Of a DNA stretch of 5,425 nt, positions 1 through 5,425 are shown piece by piece. Source of the stretch: Pseudonocardiales bacterium (GTDB lineage Bacteria; Actinomycetota; Actinomycetes; Mycobacteriales; Pseudonocardiaceae). How positions within the stretch are numbered: the first letter of the stretch is position 1; each line of letters opens with the position of its first letter. The stretch is from contig JAODNG010000521.1 in assembly GCA_025465385.1 (NCBI GenBank), positions 1-5,425 of the forward strand, written 5' to 3'. The position numbers and the translations under genes were made by a program. Below the pieces are notes generated by a model. The model was not told where the DNA came from. It did no database searches and was given only the letters and a program-made list of their open reading frames with translations.

Positions 1-34
1 CCGGGACGTCGACCTCGACGAATACTGCGTGCAT
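1..34 (-). CDS. 5' end of an unidentified gene, cut by the left window edge
   Basis: On the minus strand an ATG at 34-32 is preceded by a strong Shine-Dalgarno sequence, GGAGGA (complement of 39-44), four bases upstream. The frame stays open to the edge and reads MHAVFVEVDVP. Eleven residues are too few to assign a family. A short N-terminal beta strand like this would fit a small ferredoxin-like-fold protein such as an antibiotic-biosynthesis-monooxygenase type, but that is only a guess. The gene lies downstream of the DoxX gene on the same strand, with a 259-bp gap, so it probably has its own promoter. I am fairly sure that it is a real start, because of the ribosome binding site, and unsure what it encodes. 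Confidence 0.55.
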   Translation of the reverse strand, partial: MHAVFVEVDVP

Positions 35-98
35 CGTGTCCTCCAACCGGAAACTGCAGAGCGTGCCCGATCTCAGGGATCTCGGAGCAAAGCAAACG

Positions 99-135
99 AA
101 TGCTCAGTTGCGAAATAACAGTACTTAAATGCTCA
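99..135. repeat. 8-bp direct repeat AATGCTCA, two copies 29 bp apart
   Basis: AATGCTCA occurs at 99-106 and again at 128-135, with start points 29 bp apart, close to three helical turns. Both copies fall in the AT-rich core upstream of the left-edge gene. That spacing and position would fit paired regulator half-sites, but eight bases is short enough for chance. Confidence 0.35.
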
Positions 136-155
136 AATGGCGGCATCCGCCGTTT
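135..155. promoter_or_regulatory. Dyad-symmetric element (possible operator)
   Basis: A 5-bp perfect inverted repeat, GGCGG at 139-143 and CCGCC at 147-151, has a CAT centre. It extends to AAA at 135-137 and TTT at 153-155, with a single T/G mismatch at 138/152. The result is a nearly perfect 9-bp dyad with a 3-base centre. It abuts the second copy of the AATGCTCA repeat and lies about 100 bp upstream of the left-edge gene start. No T-tract follows on either strand, so an operator is likelier than a terminator. No regulator can be named. Confidence 0.35.
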
Positions 156-293
156 GGACGCAGCCTCGACGGCGCGCGAAGTTAACCGATGCCGTTTGTG
201 ATGGCCTGACAGCTTTCTGTGAGGGTTTCTCCGCAATCGTCAGCAGTGCGACGCCACATTCGGAGTTCTCGTACCGAACGAGCAGGTAACCCC

Positions 294-770
294 TTATGCC
301 GTGCGGGACCGACGCCGGACGAGCCGGACGATGAGGTGGTCGAGCCCCAGCCGTCCAGCGCCCGAGACGGCGAGCACCAGGCTCAGAAGTCCAAGCGCGA
401 TGACCAGTTCGGGGCCGGTGTAGTCGAGCGCGTAGAGGCCACCGTGGTGCACAAGGATCCAGGCGCCCAGCATGTTCAGTGCCATCAGGACACCGACTGG
501 AAGCACCGCCAGGCCGAGGATCATCGCGGCACCGCCGACGAGCTCGAACAGCATGTTCACCGGCCCGGTGATCGCCGCTAGCGGGATGCCGGACTTCTCG
601 AATAGCGCCCCGACTCCCGCGATGCTGCCGCCTGCGAAGTCGTACTCCAGCTTGGCATGGGCCACCATCAGCACTCCGAGCCCGATTCGTGCCAGGAGCA
701 GCACGAGGTCACGAGCGACGGAGCCGGCGGCGGTGCGGTTGCCGACGTCAGATGTGCCTGTGGTCGTCAT
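294..770 (-). CDS. DoxX family integral membrane protein
   Basis: A 158-residue protein of the usual DoxX size and layout. Hydrophobic segments lie at about residues 20-38, 65-88, 89-106 and 120-137, which makes four membrane helices with an arginine-rich cytoplasmic tail (VRRRSRTA). The first helix has the family-like pattern LLLARIGLGVLMVAHAKLEY, and the second contains the small-residue stretch ELVGGAAMILGL. DoxX relatives are subunits of membrane oxidoreductases or act in thiol and oxidative-stress systems; the substrate here is unknown. The start is well fixed: an in-frame TAG lies only four codons upstream (783-785), and AGGA (complement of 781-784) precedes the ATG by ten bases. The gene is divergent from the FAH-family gene, and the two share about 250 bp of upstream DNA. 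The family call is firm; the function is not known. Confidence 0.88.
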   Translation of the reverse strand: MTTTGTSDVGNRTAAGSVARDLVLLLARIGLGVLMVAHAKLEYDFAGGSIAGVGALFEKSGIPLAAITGPVNMLFELVGGAAMILGLAVLPVGVLMALNMLGAWILVHHGGLYALDYTGPELVIALGLLSLVLAVSGAGRLGLDHLIVRLVRRRSRTA

Positions 771-1021
771 GGCGATGGTGTCCTATCTTCGATGAGCCGA
801 CAGTGCACGACGACGCCGCGGTGCCGCCGCCGCTGTTGAAGATGACTCCGGCGACGCAGGTTACTCATCGCTGCAGCCGGCCGGGGCGGTGTCAGCAAGA
901 CCCGGGCCGTGCTCATCCGCCCCGACTGCACCCGCCGGACCTGCATCAATCCGTCACCGCGCATTCGGCGGTAACGTCGGCGAAGCTGACATGGTCCCCA
1001 ATTGCTTGGATGGGTTCGGCA
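771..1021. other. Divergent intergenic region between the DoxX and FAH-family genes
   Basis: About 250 bp must hold the promoters of both flanking genes. The frames open across it give arginine- and proline-rich low-complexity translations typical of shadow frames in GC-rich DNA, so I call no gene. A TTGAAG at 836-841 is a possible -35 box for the plus strand, but no matching -10 box at a normal distance is clear. A CCAA/TTGG inverted repeat at 998-1009 sits just before the FAH-family start. No strong operator was recognised. Confidence 0.4.
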
Positions 1022-1900
1022 ATGAAGCTCGTGACATTTCGCAGCGGAACGACGAGCCGGGTCGGTGTCGCCGACGCTGGGGTTGTCCGAGACGTCAGCG
1101 AGCTGCTCCCGGCCGGTGCCGGGATGCTTCAGGTGATCGAGGCCTGGGACGAACTGGGGCCCGCTTTGCGCGAAGTCACCGCCGCACTGCCGGCACTGCC
1201 GCTCGACTCGGTGGAGTTGCTCGCGCCGATTCCCGTGCCGCGGCGCAACGTCTTCTGCGTTGGGAAGAACTACCGCGACCACGTCGCCGAGTTCGGCCAC
1301 AGCGGCTACGACACCTCAGGCAGACAGCAAGAACTGCCGGCCAAACCGATCCTGTTCAGCAAGGCCACGACTTCGGTGACCGGACCGACCGCTGCCATCG
1401 AGCCGCACCACGCGGTGACAAGCGAACTCGACTACGAGGGCGAGCTCTGCCTGATCATCGGCCGCGGCGGACGAGGCATCACCCGTGAACAGGCTTACCA
1501 GCACGTGTGGGGATACACGATCGTCAACGACGTCACCGCACGGGACCTGCAACGCGACCACAAGCAATGGCTGCTGGGCAAGTCACTGGACACCCACTGC
1601 CCGATGGGACCATACGCGGTGACAGCCGACGAAATCACCGACGTGACCGCGCTGGAGATCGAGACCACCGTCAACGGCGAACGCCGCCAGCGCGCCACGA
1701 TCAAAGACTTGATCTTCGACATCCCGCAACTGATCGCGACCCTGTCGGCAGGGATCACGCTCCTGCCCGGTGACCTGATTGCCACCGGCACCCCAGCCGG
1801 CGTGGGGATTGGGTTCGACCCACCGAGGTTCCTGACCAGCGGGGACCTCGTCGAGGTGTCGATCACCGGTCTGGGCCGGCTGTCCAACCGCATCGCGTAG
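1022..1900 (+). CDS. Fumarylacetoacetate hydrolase (FAH) family protein
   Basis: A 292-residue enzyme of the FAH superfamily, the size of the bacterial HpcE/MhpD-like members. These are cytoplasmic, metal-dependent enzymes that hydrolyse, hydrate or decarboxylate 2-oxo acids from ring-cleavage pathways. The family core is complete: GKNYRDHVAEF (81-91), KPILFSK (108-114), LDYEGEL (136-142) with the ExE metal ligands E139 and E141, VNDVTARDLQ (168-177) with the third ligand D170, K187, VNGE (217-220), LLPGDLIATGTPAGVG (247-262) and a GDLVEVSI end. The N-terminal stretch of about 70 residues is the usual small cap. The open frame reaches back to 689, but that extension has no family character. 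The start MKLVTF at 1022 matches family N-termini and has a weak GGATGGG upstream (1008-1014). An ATG at 1010 would add only four residues. Exact substrate is not deducible: acylpyruvate, 2-oxohepta-3-enedioate or a ketopentenoate-type acid are all possible. Confidence 0.93.
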   Translation: MKLVTFRSGTTSRVGVADAGVVRDVSELLPAGAGMLQVIEAWDELGPALREVTAALPALPLDSVELLAPIPVPRRNVFCVGKNYRDHVAEFGHSGYDTSGRQQELPAKPILFSKATTSVTGPTAAIEPHHAVTSELDYEGELCLIIGRGGRGITREQAYQHVWGYTIVNDVTARDLQRDHKQWLLGKSLDTHCPMGPYAVTADEITDVTALEIETTVNGERRQRATIKDLIFDIPQLIATLSAGITLLPGDLIATGTPAGVGIGFDPPRFLTSGDLVEVSITGLGRLSNRIA

Positions 1901-1956
1901 CCGATCATCCCCGGCTCACCTGGAATGTGAAGCAGTCGGACTAGCCCCGGACCGAA
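1901..1956. terminator. Short convergent intergenic gap with weak hairpin
   Basis: The 56 bp between the FAH-family stop and the RraA-like stop must end transcription from both sides. The best structure is TCAC (1916-1919) pairing with GTGA (1927-1930), extendable by GC with one bulged A. There is no T-tract, so it is only a candidate terminator. Confidence 0.22.
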
Positions 1957-2643
1957 CTACTCCTCGATGGCCCCGCCGGCGCGCCGAAGATGCCGCCGAA
2001 ACGTGTAGGACGGATCGGCGGCGCGCCGCGCCAGGTAGTCGTCGAAGGCCGTCTGCTGGCGCAGTGTCTCACCGGCGCGGATCCTGCGGGCCTGGTCGCG
2101 CTCGGTCTGCCAGATCTGGTGCGCCGTCGCCAGCACCTCCTCAGCACGGCCGGCGGCGACGAATAACACGCCGTCGTCGTCTCCGAAGACAACGTCGTCA
2201 TCGCTCACCAGGTGCGGACCGAACCGCGCGGTGGTCAGCGGTTCCCCTGCGTCGAGCCGCACCGGACCGACCGGGTAGCTGCCATAGCTGAACACCGGAA
2301 GACCGATCTCCACCAACTCCGGCGTGTCGCGATGCAGGCCCCACACCACCAGGCCGGCCAACCCTGCCGCGTCGGCCTCCAGTACCGCCAGGTCGCCGAC
2401 ACAAGCCTCGTCCGGCCGCCCACCGTTGTCGATGACCAGCACGTCACCCTGCTCAACCCAGCGCAATGCCTCCAAGAACACGTCCACGCTGCCGTAATGC
2501 CGGGCCGGCAACGCGCGTCCCGCGATCCGGTGTCCGGGAACGACCGCGCCGATGCCGGGCGGCGCGGCGCGCAGCGGCAGGTCTATCCGGACGCAGGCAT
2601 CGGCCACCAGAGGCGTAGACAGGTCGGCGAAAATCTTCAGCAT
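1957..2643 (-). CDS. RraA family protein, HMG/CHA aldolase-like
   Basis: A 228-residue protein of the RraA/class II pyruvate-aldolase fold, the long actinobacterial form rather than the roughly 160-residue RNase E inhibitor RraA. Family marks in order are LSTPLVADACVR (8-19), the core GDVLVIDNGG (66-75), EACVGDLAVLEA with its GD pair (79-90), GLVVWGLHRD (97-106) ending in R105-D106, GLPVFSYGSYP (114-124) and VVFGDDDGVLFV (151-162). In the characterised 4-hydroxy-4-methyl-2-oxoglutarate aldolases this Arg-Asp pair binds substrate and the divalent metal, so the active site looks intact. The C-terminal helix, ending LRRAGGAIEE, is typical of the long form. The start has a strong GGAGG seven bases upstream (complement of 2651-2655). 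It converges on the FAH-family gene and is divergent from the SCO6745-family gene across a control region with two palindromes. Likely reaction: retro-aldol cleavage or oxaloacetate decarboxylation; exact substrate unknown. Confidence 0.9.
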   Translation of the reverse strand: MLKIFADLSTPLVADACVRIDLPLRAAPPGIGAVVPGHRIAGRALPARHYGSVDVFLEALRWVEQGDVLVIDNGGRPDEACVGDLAVLEADAAGLAGLVVWGLHRDTPELVEIGLPVFSYGSYPVGPVRLDAGEPLTTARFGPHLVSDDDVVFGDDDGVLFVAAGRAEEVLATAHQIWQTERDQARRIRAGETLRQQTAFDDYLARRAADPSYTFRRHLRRAGGAIEE

Positions 2644-2688
2644 GGCGTTGCCTCCAGTTCGGTGCCCGTCGCCAGCGCGTTCGATTCC

Positions 2689-2708
2689 GCGTTCTGCATC
2701 CAGAACGC
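2689..2708. promoter_or_regulatory. Palindromic operator, copy 1
   Basis: GCGTTCTGCATCCAGAACGC is a perfect inverted repeat with 8-bp arms (GCGTTCTG and CAGAACGC) and a CATC centre. It ends 45 bp upstream of the RraA-like start codon. The same 20 bp recur exactly 41 bp downstream, and two further bases (CC) are shared on the left flank. Perfect symmetry plus exact duplication is what a dimeric transcription factor operator looks like. The TTCTG-N4-CAGAA core resembles IclR-type sites in general form, but that family link is a guess. Confidence 0.72.
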
Positions 2709-2729
2709 TCTTCGGAACCCTGATTTACC

Positions 2730-2749
2730 GCGTTCTGCATCCAGAACGC
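2730..2749. promoter_or_regulatory. Palindromic operator, copy 2
   Basis: Identical in all 20 bases and in orientation to the copy at 2689-2708. Here the flanking C (2729) and G (2750) also pair, giving 9-bp arms. It lies 38 bp upstream of the preferred start of the SCO6745-family gene. The 41-bp centre-to-centre distance is about four helical turns, so two dimers would sit on the same face of the DNA. Confidence 0.72.
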
Positions 2750-2787
2750 GCCTTTGAAACAGCACGGGGATGGGTGGTGCGAAGCCG

Positions 2788-3675
2788 ATGAACGACGGTA
2801 CTGCGCGGCGGATGTGGCAGCTCTATGAGCCCATCCACGACGTCACGTACTTCACCCCAGAGGCCCGCGCCGCCGCGGACAGCCTCGGTGTGCGCGGGTT
2901 CTGGATGGGTTACTTCGCACTGCGGGTGGCGCCGCTGGGACCGGTGGGACCTGCCGTGGCAGCGGCGGCCTTCTTCGGCTTCCATCCGGATCGGGTGGCC
3001 CGAGCGCTGCCGGACGCGTGGACGTACACGAACCCGCACGACGCGATACGGGTACGGCTGGCGGGTGCGGACGCTGCCCTGCGCCGACTCTGGGGCAACG
3101 TGACCGTCGAGTCCCAGGAGGTCGTGGACGCGGCCGACCTGGCGTGGCAGGCGGCGAGTGCCGCCGACACCGCTGGGCGCATCCTGGCCGCGGCCAACCA
3201 GGCGCTGCCCCGTCCGGCGCAGCCCCATTTGGCGCTGTGGCAGGCCACCACGACGCTGCGCGAGCACCGCGGTGACGGGCACATCGCCGTTCTGTTGGCC
3301 CGAGGCGTCTCCCCGGTCCAGGCCCACCTGATCAAGGCCGCCGCCGGCGAGGCCGACCCCGCTGTGCTCCGCGAGAGCCGCCGATGGAGTGCTGATGCTT
3401 GGCGCAGCGCCGTCGAGGAGCTCAGCGCAACCGGCTGGCTCGACGTCGCGGCGCATCTCACTCCGGCGGGAGCGGCCCAGCACGACGAGATCGAAGCAGC
3501 CACCGACCGCGCGGCCATGCAACCGTGGCGCGCGCTCGGTGAGCCGGCTACCGCCCGACTCGCTGAACTGGTCACTCCGCTAGCGGCGGCCGTTGTCGGC
3601 AGCGGGATCTTGCCGACGTCGAACCCGGTCGGCCTCACCGCGCACCGCCAAAGCCCGCATCCCGGGCGCGGATGA
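2788..3675 (+). CDS. SCO6745 family protein (function unknown)
   Basis: A 295-residue protein I recognise as SCO6745-like, an actinobacterial family with no established function. The N-terminal half has family patterns: ARRMWQLYEPIHDVTYF (6-22), GFWMGYFALRVAPLGPVG (37-54), then AAFFGFHP (60-67) and RALPDAW (72-78). The hallmark LREHRGDGHIAVLLA spans 157-171. Residues about 180-265 resemble a MarR-like winged helix: WSADAWRSAVEELSATGWL, then LTPAG, then a helix with IEAATDRAA. DNA binding is thus conceivable but unproven. Relatives usually stop soon after the NPVGL seen at 279-283. Here 12 more residues (TAHRQSPHPGRG) run antisense into the response regulator gene, a 41-bp tail-to-tail overlap. 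An in-frame TGA at 2755-2757 limits the start to ATG 2770 or ATG 2788. I prefer 2788, which has GGTGG upstream and the family-like N-terminus; 2770 would add six residues. Confidence 0.85.
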   Translation: MNDGTARRMWQLYEPIHDVTYFTPEARAAADSLGVRGFWMGYFALRVAPLGPVGPAVAAAAFFGFHPDRVARALPDAWTYTNPHDAIRVRLAGADAALRRLWGNVTVESQEVVDAADLAWQAASAADTAGRILAAANQALPRPAQPHLALWQATTTLREHRGDGHIAVLLARGVSPVQAHLIKAAAGEADPAVLRESRRWSADAWRSAVEELSATGWLDVAAHLTPAGAAQHDEIEAATDRAAMQPWRALGEPATARLAELVTPLAAAVVGSGILPTSNPVGLTAHRQSPHPGRG

Positions 3676-4295
3676 CAGCTTCGGTCCGATCGGCGACTTG
3701 GAGCTTCGCGAATATCGCGGAGGCGTGGTTATTGATCGTCTTGCTGGCTAGGCCGAGCTTCCCGCCGATCACCGTGGTCGACAGCCCTGCCGCAAGTAGC
3801 TCGAGGACCTGCCGCTCGCGCGGAGTGAGCTGCGGGAAGGGGTCGGTCACGGCTGCTCTGCCGGTCAGCCGACCGAGCACCCGCCGGGCGACGCCGGGTC
3901 CGAATATGGCCTCGCCGGCCGCAACTGCGCGGATCGCCCGAACGATCTCCTCCTGGGTGGCACCCTTGAGCACGTAGCCTTTGGCACCAGCCCGCATGGC
4001 GGCTAAGACCGACTCGTCATCATCGAACATCGTCAACATCAACACGGCGACTGCCGGCGCGTCCCGGGTGATCTCGCGGGCGGCGCTGACACCGTCGAGA
4101 TCGGGCATCTGGATATCCAGCACCAGCACGTCAGGGCACAGGGTGACCGCCGCGGACCGCATCGCGGCCAGTGGCGGCGGTGGCAACCACGTCGATGCCC
4201 GCAACGGAGCCGAGCAACGCCGACAGGCCATCGCGGACGACGGGATGGTCGTCGGCGAGCGCGACCCGGATCGGGTCAGTTCCGGAACGGGTCAT
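3635..4295 (-). pseudogene. NarL/LuxR-type response regulator, frameshifted in the receiver domain
   Basis: Both halves of a normal response regulator are present in different frames. The first frame starts at ATG 4295 and reads VALADDHPVVRDGL (acidic pair D15/D16) through ATGRDAVR, then runs into GGHPVP and a TGA. The second frame resumes at about 4150 with AVTLCPDVLVLDIQMPDLDG (phosphoacceptor Asp in VLD), the LTMFDD switch region, GYVLKG with the conserved Lys, and a complete LuxR helix-turn-helix from LTPRERQVLELLAAGLS to the end. The break is within about 4148-4154. Restoring two bases, for example one Glu or Ala codon after AVR, gives a 220-residue protein of standard length. The start overlaps the kinase stop as ATGA, so the two were translationally coupled. 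This is either a genuine lesion or a sequencing error in a GC-rich stretch. If genuine, the product is truncated before the phosphorylation site, although an ATG at 4162 could in principle restart the downstream part. Confidence 0.85.
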
Positions 4296-5425
4296 AACGG
4301 CAGCCTCGCCAGCACCCGCCCACCGCGGGCGTGCGGACCTGCCTCCAAGGTGCCGCGCAGTTCCGCGGCCCGCTCCCGCATCGAGGTCATCCCAACCCCG
4401 GGCCGCCACTGTGGCGTGGGCGGCCCGTCGTCAGTCACTGCGATCTCCAAGGCGCCGTTCACGACCATCCGCAGCTCGACGTGCGATGCACCCGCATGCC
4501 GAACGGCGTTGGTCAGCGCCTCCACCGCGATCCGGTAGGCAGCGACCTCGATGGCGGCCGGCAATGGCGGGAGCTCCAGCGGCGCGACAACACTCACGTT
4601 GGTCCCAAAGCCCGCGAGGTGTTCGGCCTGACGACGCAACGCAGAGATCAAGCCGAGCTCGTCCAGCGACGGTGGACGCAGCTCGTAGACCAGCCGCCGG
4701 ATGTCCTCGATCGCTTCGGCAATGCGCCCGCGCAGCTCGTGGAGCAGCGCGTCCGCCCGTACCGGGTCGGCCCGAATAAGGTTGCGCGCGGCATCGGCCT
4801 GAAAGGCCACCCCGGTCAGCACTGGGCCCAAGCCATCGTGCAGATCACGCCGTAACCTGCGCCGCTCCTCCTCCCTGGCGGCAACGATGCTCTCCCGCGA
4901 ACGCTGGACCGCATCGGATAGGGCGGTCGCGTGCACCGCGAGCGCCAGTGGCGCGGCCAGTAGCTCGAGCACCCTGCGGTCCGCCGCGCTGAGCCGGCGC
5001 TGCCCGGACCGCACCCCGACCACCAGCTCGCCAACCCGCTCCCCGCGGTAGTTGAGCGGGACGGTCTCCAGGAGCTCTGGGGGCGTGCCGTGGGCTGCGC
5101 GTTCGACCCCGTTGGTCCGTAGCGCCGCGTAGGGCAGTCGGAGTGCCTCGCGAACCACCGTCAGCCCGTCAGCCGGGTCGGCTTGCGGGCCGCTACCTAA
5201 CCGCTCGCCGAGCCGGGACACCGCCCGCACCGGGTCCGCCCGATCGCCGAACAGCGCACGATCGACAACCTGCTGCAGCCGCACCCGCACGGGGTTGAAG
5301 CCCAGCGCGATGACCAGCGTTGCCAGCACGGAGCTGCCGAGACCGATCTCCCGGCGCACCATGTCGCCCACCGCCACCAACCCCAGGTAGCTGCCGACGA
5401 CACCGGCGGTGAGCAGTTCGTAGAG
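4292..5425 (-). CDS. Sensor histidine kinase (HisKA_3/DesK-NarX type), 5' end outside window
   Basis: The frame is open to the right edge, so 377 C-terminal residues are visible and the N-terminus is missing. Numbering from the edge: residues 1-43 are hydrophobic (LYELLTAGVVGSYLGLVAVG and SSVLATLVIALGF) and look like the last two helices of a membrane sensor. A linker, NPVRVRLQQVVDRALFGDRADP (44-65), follows. About 84-165 is GAF-like. The HisKA_3 dimerisation helix has EEERRRLRRDLHDGLGP with the phospho-acceptor H196. The HATPase region has the N-box EALTNAVRHAGA (N306), the G1-box TDDG (331-334) and the G2-box GVGMTSMRERA (343-353), ending RVLARLPL. All catalytic boxes are present. The TGA stop overlaps the ATG of the response regulator, so the two form an operon and should phosphotransfer. 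The signal sensed cannot be told. A TTG at 5380 could start a shorter frame, but it lies inside the membrane segment and is not the real start. Confidence 0.93.
   Translation of the reverse strand, partial: LYELLTAGVVGSYLGLVAVGDMVRREIGLGSSVLATLVIALGFNPVRVRLQQVVDRALFGDRADPVRAVSRLGERLGSGPQADPADGLTVVREALRLPYAALRTNGVERAAHGTPPELLETVPLNYRGERVGELVVGVRSGQRRLSAADRRVLELLAAPLALAVHATALSDAVQRSRESIVAAREEERRRLRRDLHDGLGPVLTGVAFQADAARNLIRADPVRADALLHELRGRIAEAIEDIRRLVYELRPPSLDELGLISALRRQAEHLAGFGTNVSVVAPLELPPLPAAIEVAAYRIAVEALTNAVRHAGASHVELRMVVNGALEIAVTDDGPPTPQWRPGVGMTSMRERAAELRGTLEAGPHARGGRVLARLPL

Larger units (their letters stand above)
35..293. other. Intergenic region with AT-rich core upstream of the left-edge gene
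   Basis: This stretch lies between the DoxX stop and the start of the left-edge gene and holds no convincing coding frame. About 86-140 is markedly richer in A and T than the surroundings, as expected for a promoter region of the minus-strand gene, but no confident -35/-10 pair can be read. It contains an 8-bp direct repeat, a dyad at 135-155, and a weak 5-bp hairpin (CTCGT at 268-272 and ACGAG at 278-282) just past the DoxX stop. That hairpin lacks a T-tract, so it is at best a weak transcription end signal. Confidence 0.5.
2644..2787. promoter_or_regulatory. Divergent control region with tandem operators
   Basis: About 144 bp separate the divergent RraA-like and SCO6745-family starts. It holds two identical perfect palindromes (listed separately), an isolated GCGTTC half-site at 2677-2682, and a relatively AT-rich stretch between the palindromes (ATTTA at 2723-2727), where a -10 box for one direction could lie. 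I cannot assign -35/-10 boxes with confidence for either strand. Placing operators within about 40-45 bp of both start codons implies repression or switching of both genes by the same factor. Confidence 0.6.

Noticed and set aside
268..282. Hairpin downstream of the DoxX stop as a rho-independent terminator
   Set aside because: Only a 5-bp stem with a 5-base loop and no T-tract on the minus strand; too weak to call.
689..1021. Open frame extending the FAH-family protein 111 residues upstream
   Set aside because: The extension is Arg/Pro/His-rich with no family resemblance and crosses the start of the divergent DoxX gene; family members begin at the MKLVTF-like strand at 1022.
767..1300. Minus-strand frame of 177 codons opposite the FAH-family gene
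   Set aside because: Low-complexity, arginine-rich composition antisense to a well-supported enzyme; a shadow of GC-rich codon bias.
2689..2749. The two palindromes as a CRISPR array or transposon ends
   Set aside because: There are only two copies, each itself a full palindrome, in direct orientation with a 21-bp non-coding gap, between two divergent start codons; no transposase or Cas gene and no target-site duplication.
2725..3522. Minus-strand frames of 242-265 codons opposite the SCO6745-family gene
   Set aside because: No recognisable domain, and the sequence mirrors the sense gene; the sense strand carries the family motifs. Its apparent start region also runs into the operator region.
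4142..4163. Programmed ribosomal frameshift in the response regulator
   Set aside because: No slippery heptamer, pseudoknot-like structure or internal Shine-Dalgarno is evident, and response regulators of this family are not known to need one; a mutation or sequencing error is simpler.
3635..4231. Starting the downstream half of the response regulator at the minus-strand ATG at 4231
   Set aside because: The first ~25 residues from this ATG (MACRRCSAPL...) are out-of-frame translation of the receiver domain's N-terminal half; the correct reading before the break is the other frame from 4295.

Overview
The window is high-GC DNA with strong G/C preference at third codon positions, and its gene families (SCO6745-like protein, long RraA-type aldolase, NarL-type two-component pair) point to an actinomycete. 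I cannot name the genus from the sequence. All the main reading frames look chromosomal and metabolic or regulatory. I see no rRNA, tRNA, CRISPR array, insertion sequence or phage gene.

Layout, left to right. (1) The first codons of a minus-strand gene, with a good ribosome binding site, run off the left edge. (2) A 259-bp gap is unusually AT-rich in its middle and holds a short direct repeat and a dyad. (3) A DoxX-family membrane protein lies on the minus strand. (4) A divergent intergenic region of about 250 bp follows. (5) A fumarylacetoacetate hydrolase (FAH)-family enzyme lies on the plus strand. It converges, across a 56-bp gap, on (6) an RraA-like aldolase/decarboxylase on the minus strand. 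(7) A divergent control region carries two identical 20-bp perfect palindromes. (8) An SCO6745-family protein lies on the plus strand. Its last codons overlap (9) the antisense 3' end of a NarL/LuxR-type response regulator, which is broken by a frameshift. (10) The partner histidine kinase overlaps the regulator's start by ATGA and runs off the right edge.

How it may work together. The FAH-family enzyme and the RraA-like aldolase both act on small 2-oxo acids of the kind formed late in aromatic or related ring-cleavage catabolism. Their adjacency suggests, but does not prove, a shared pathway. The RraA-like gene and the SCO6745-family gene are divergent and share a duplicated operator, so they are probably co-regulated by one dimeric repressor or activator whose gene is not obvious in the window. 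The kinase/regulator pair is a separate minus-strand transcription unit. As sequenced, its regulator would be truncated inside the receiver domain.

The points most worth a second look are the duplicated palindrome, the frameshift in the response regulator, and the convergent overlap that gives the SCO6745-family protein an atypical tail. I did not find a clear undescribed multi-gene system here.
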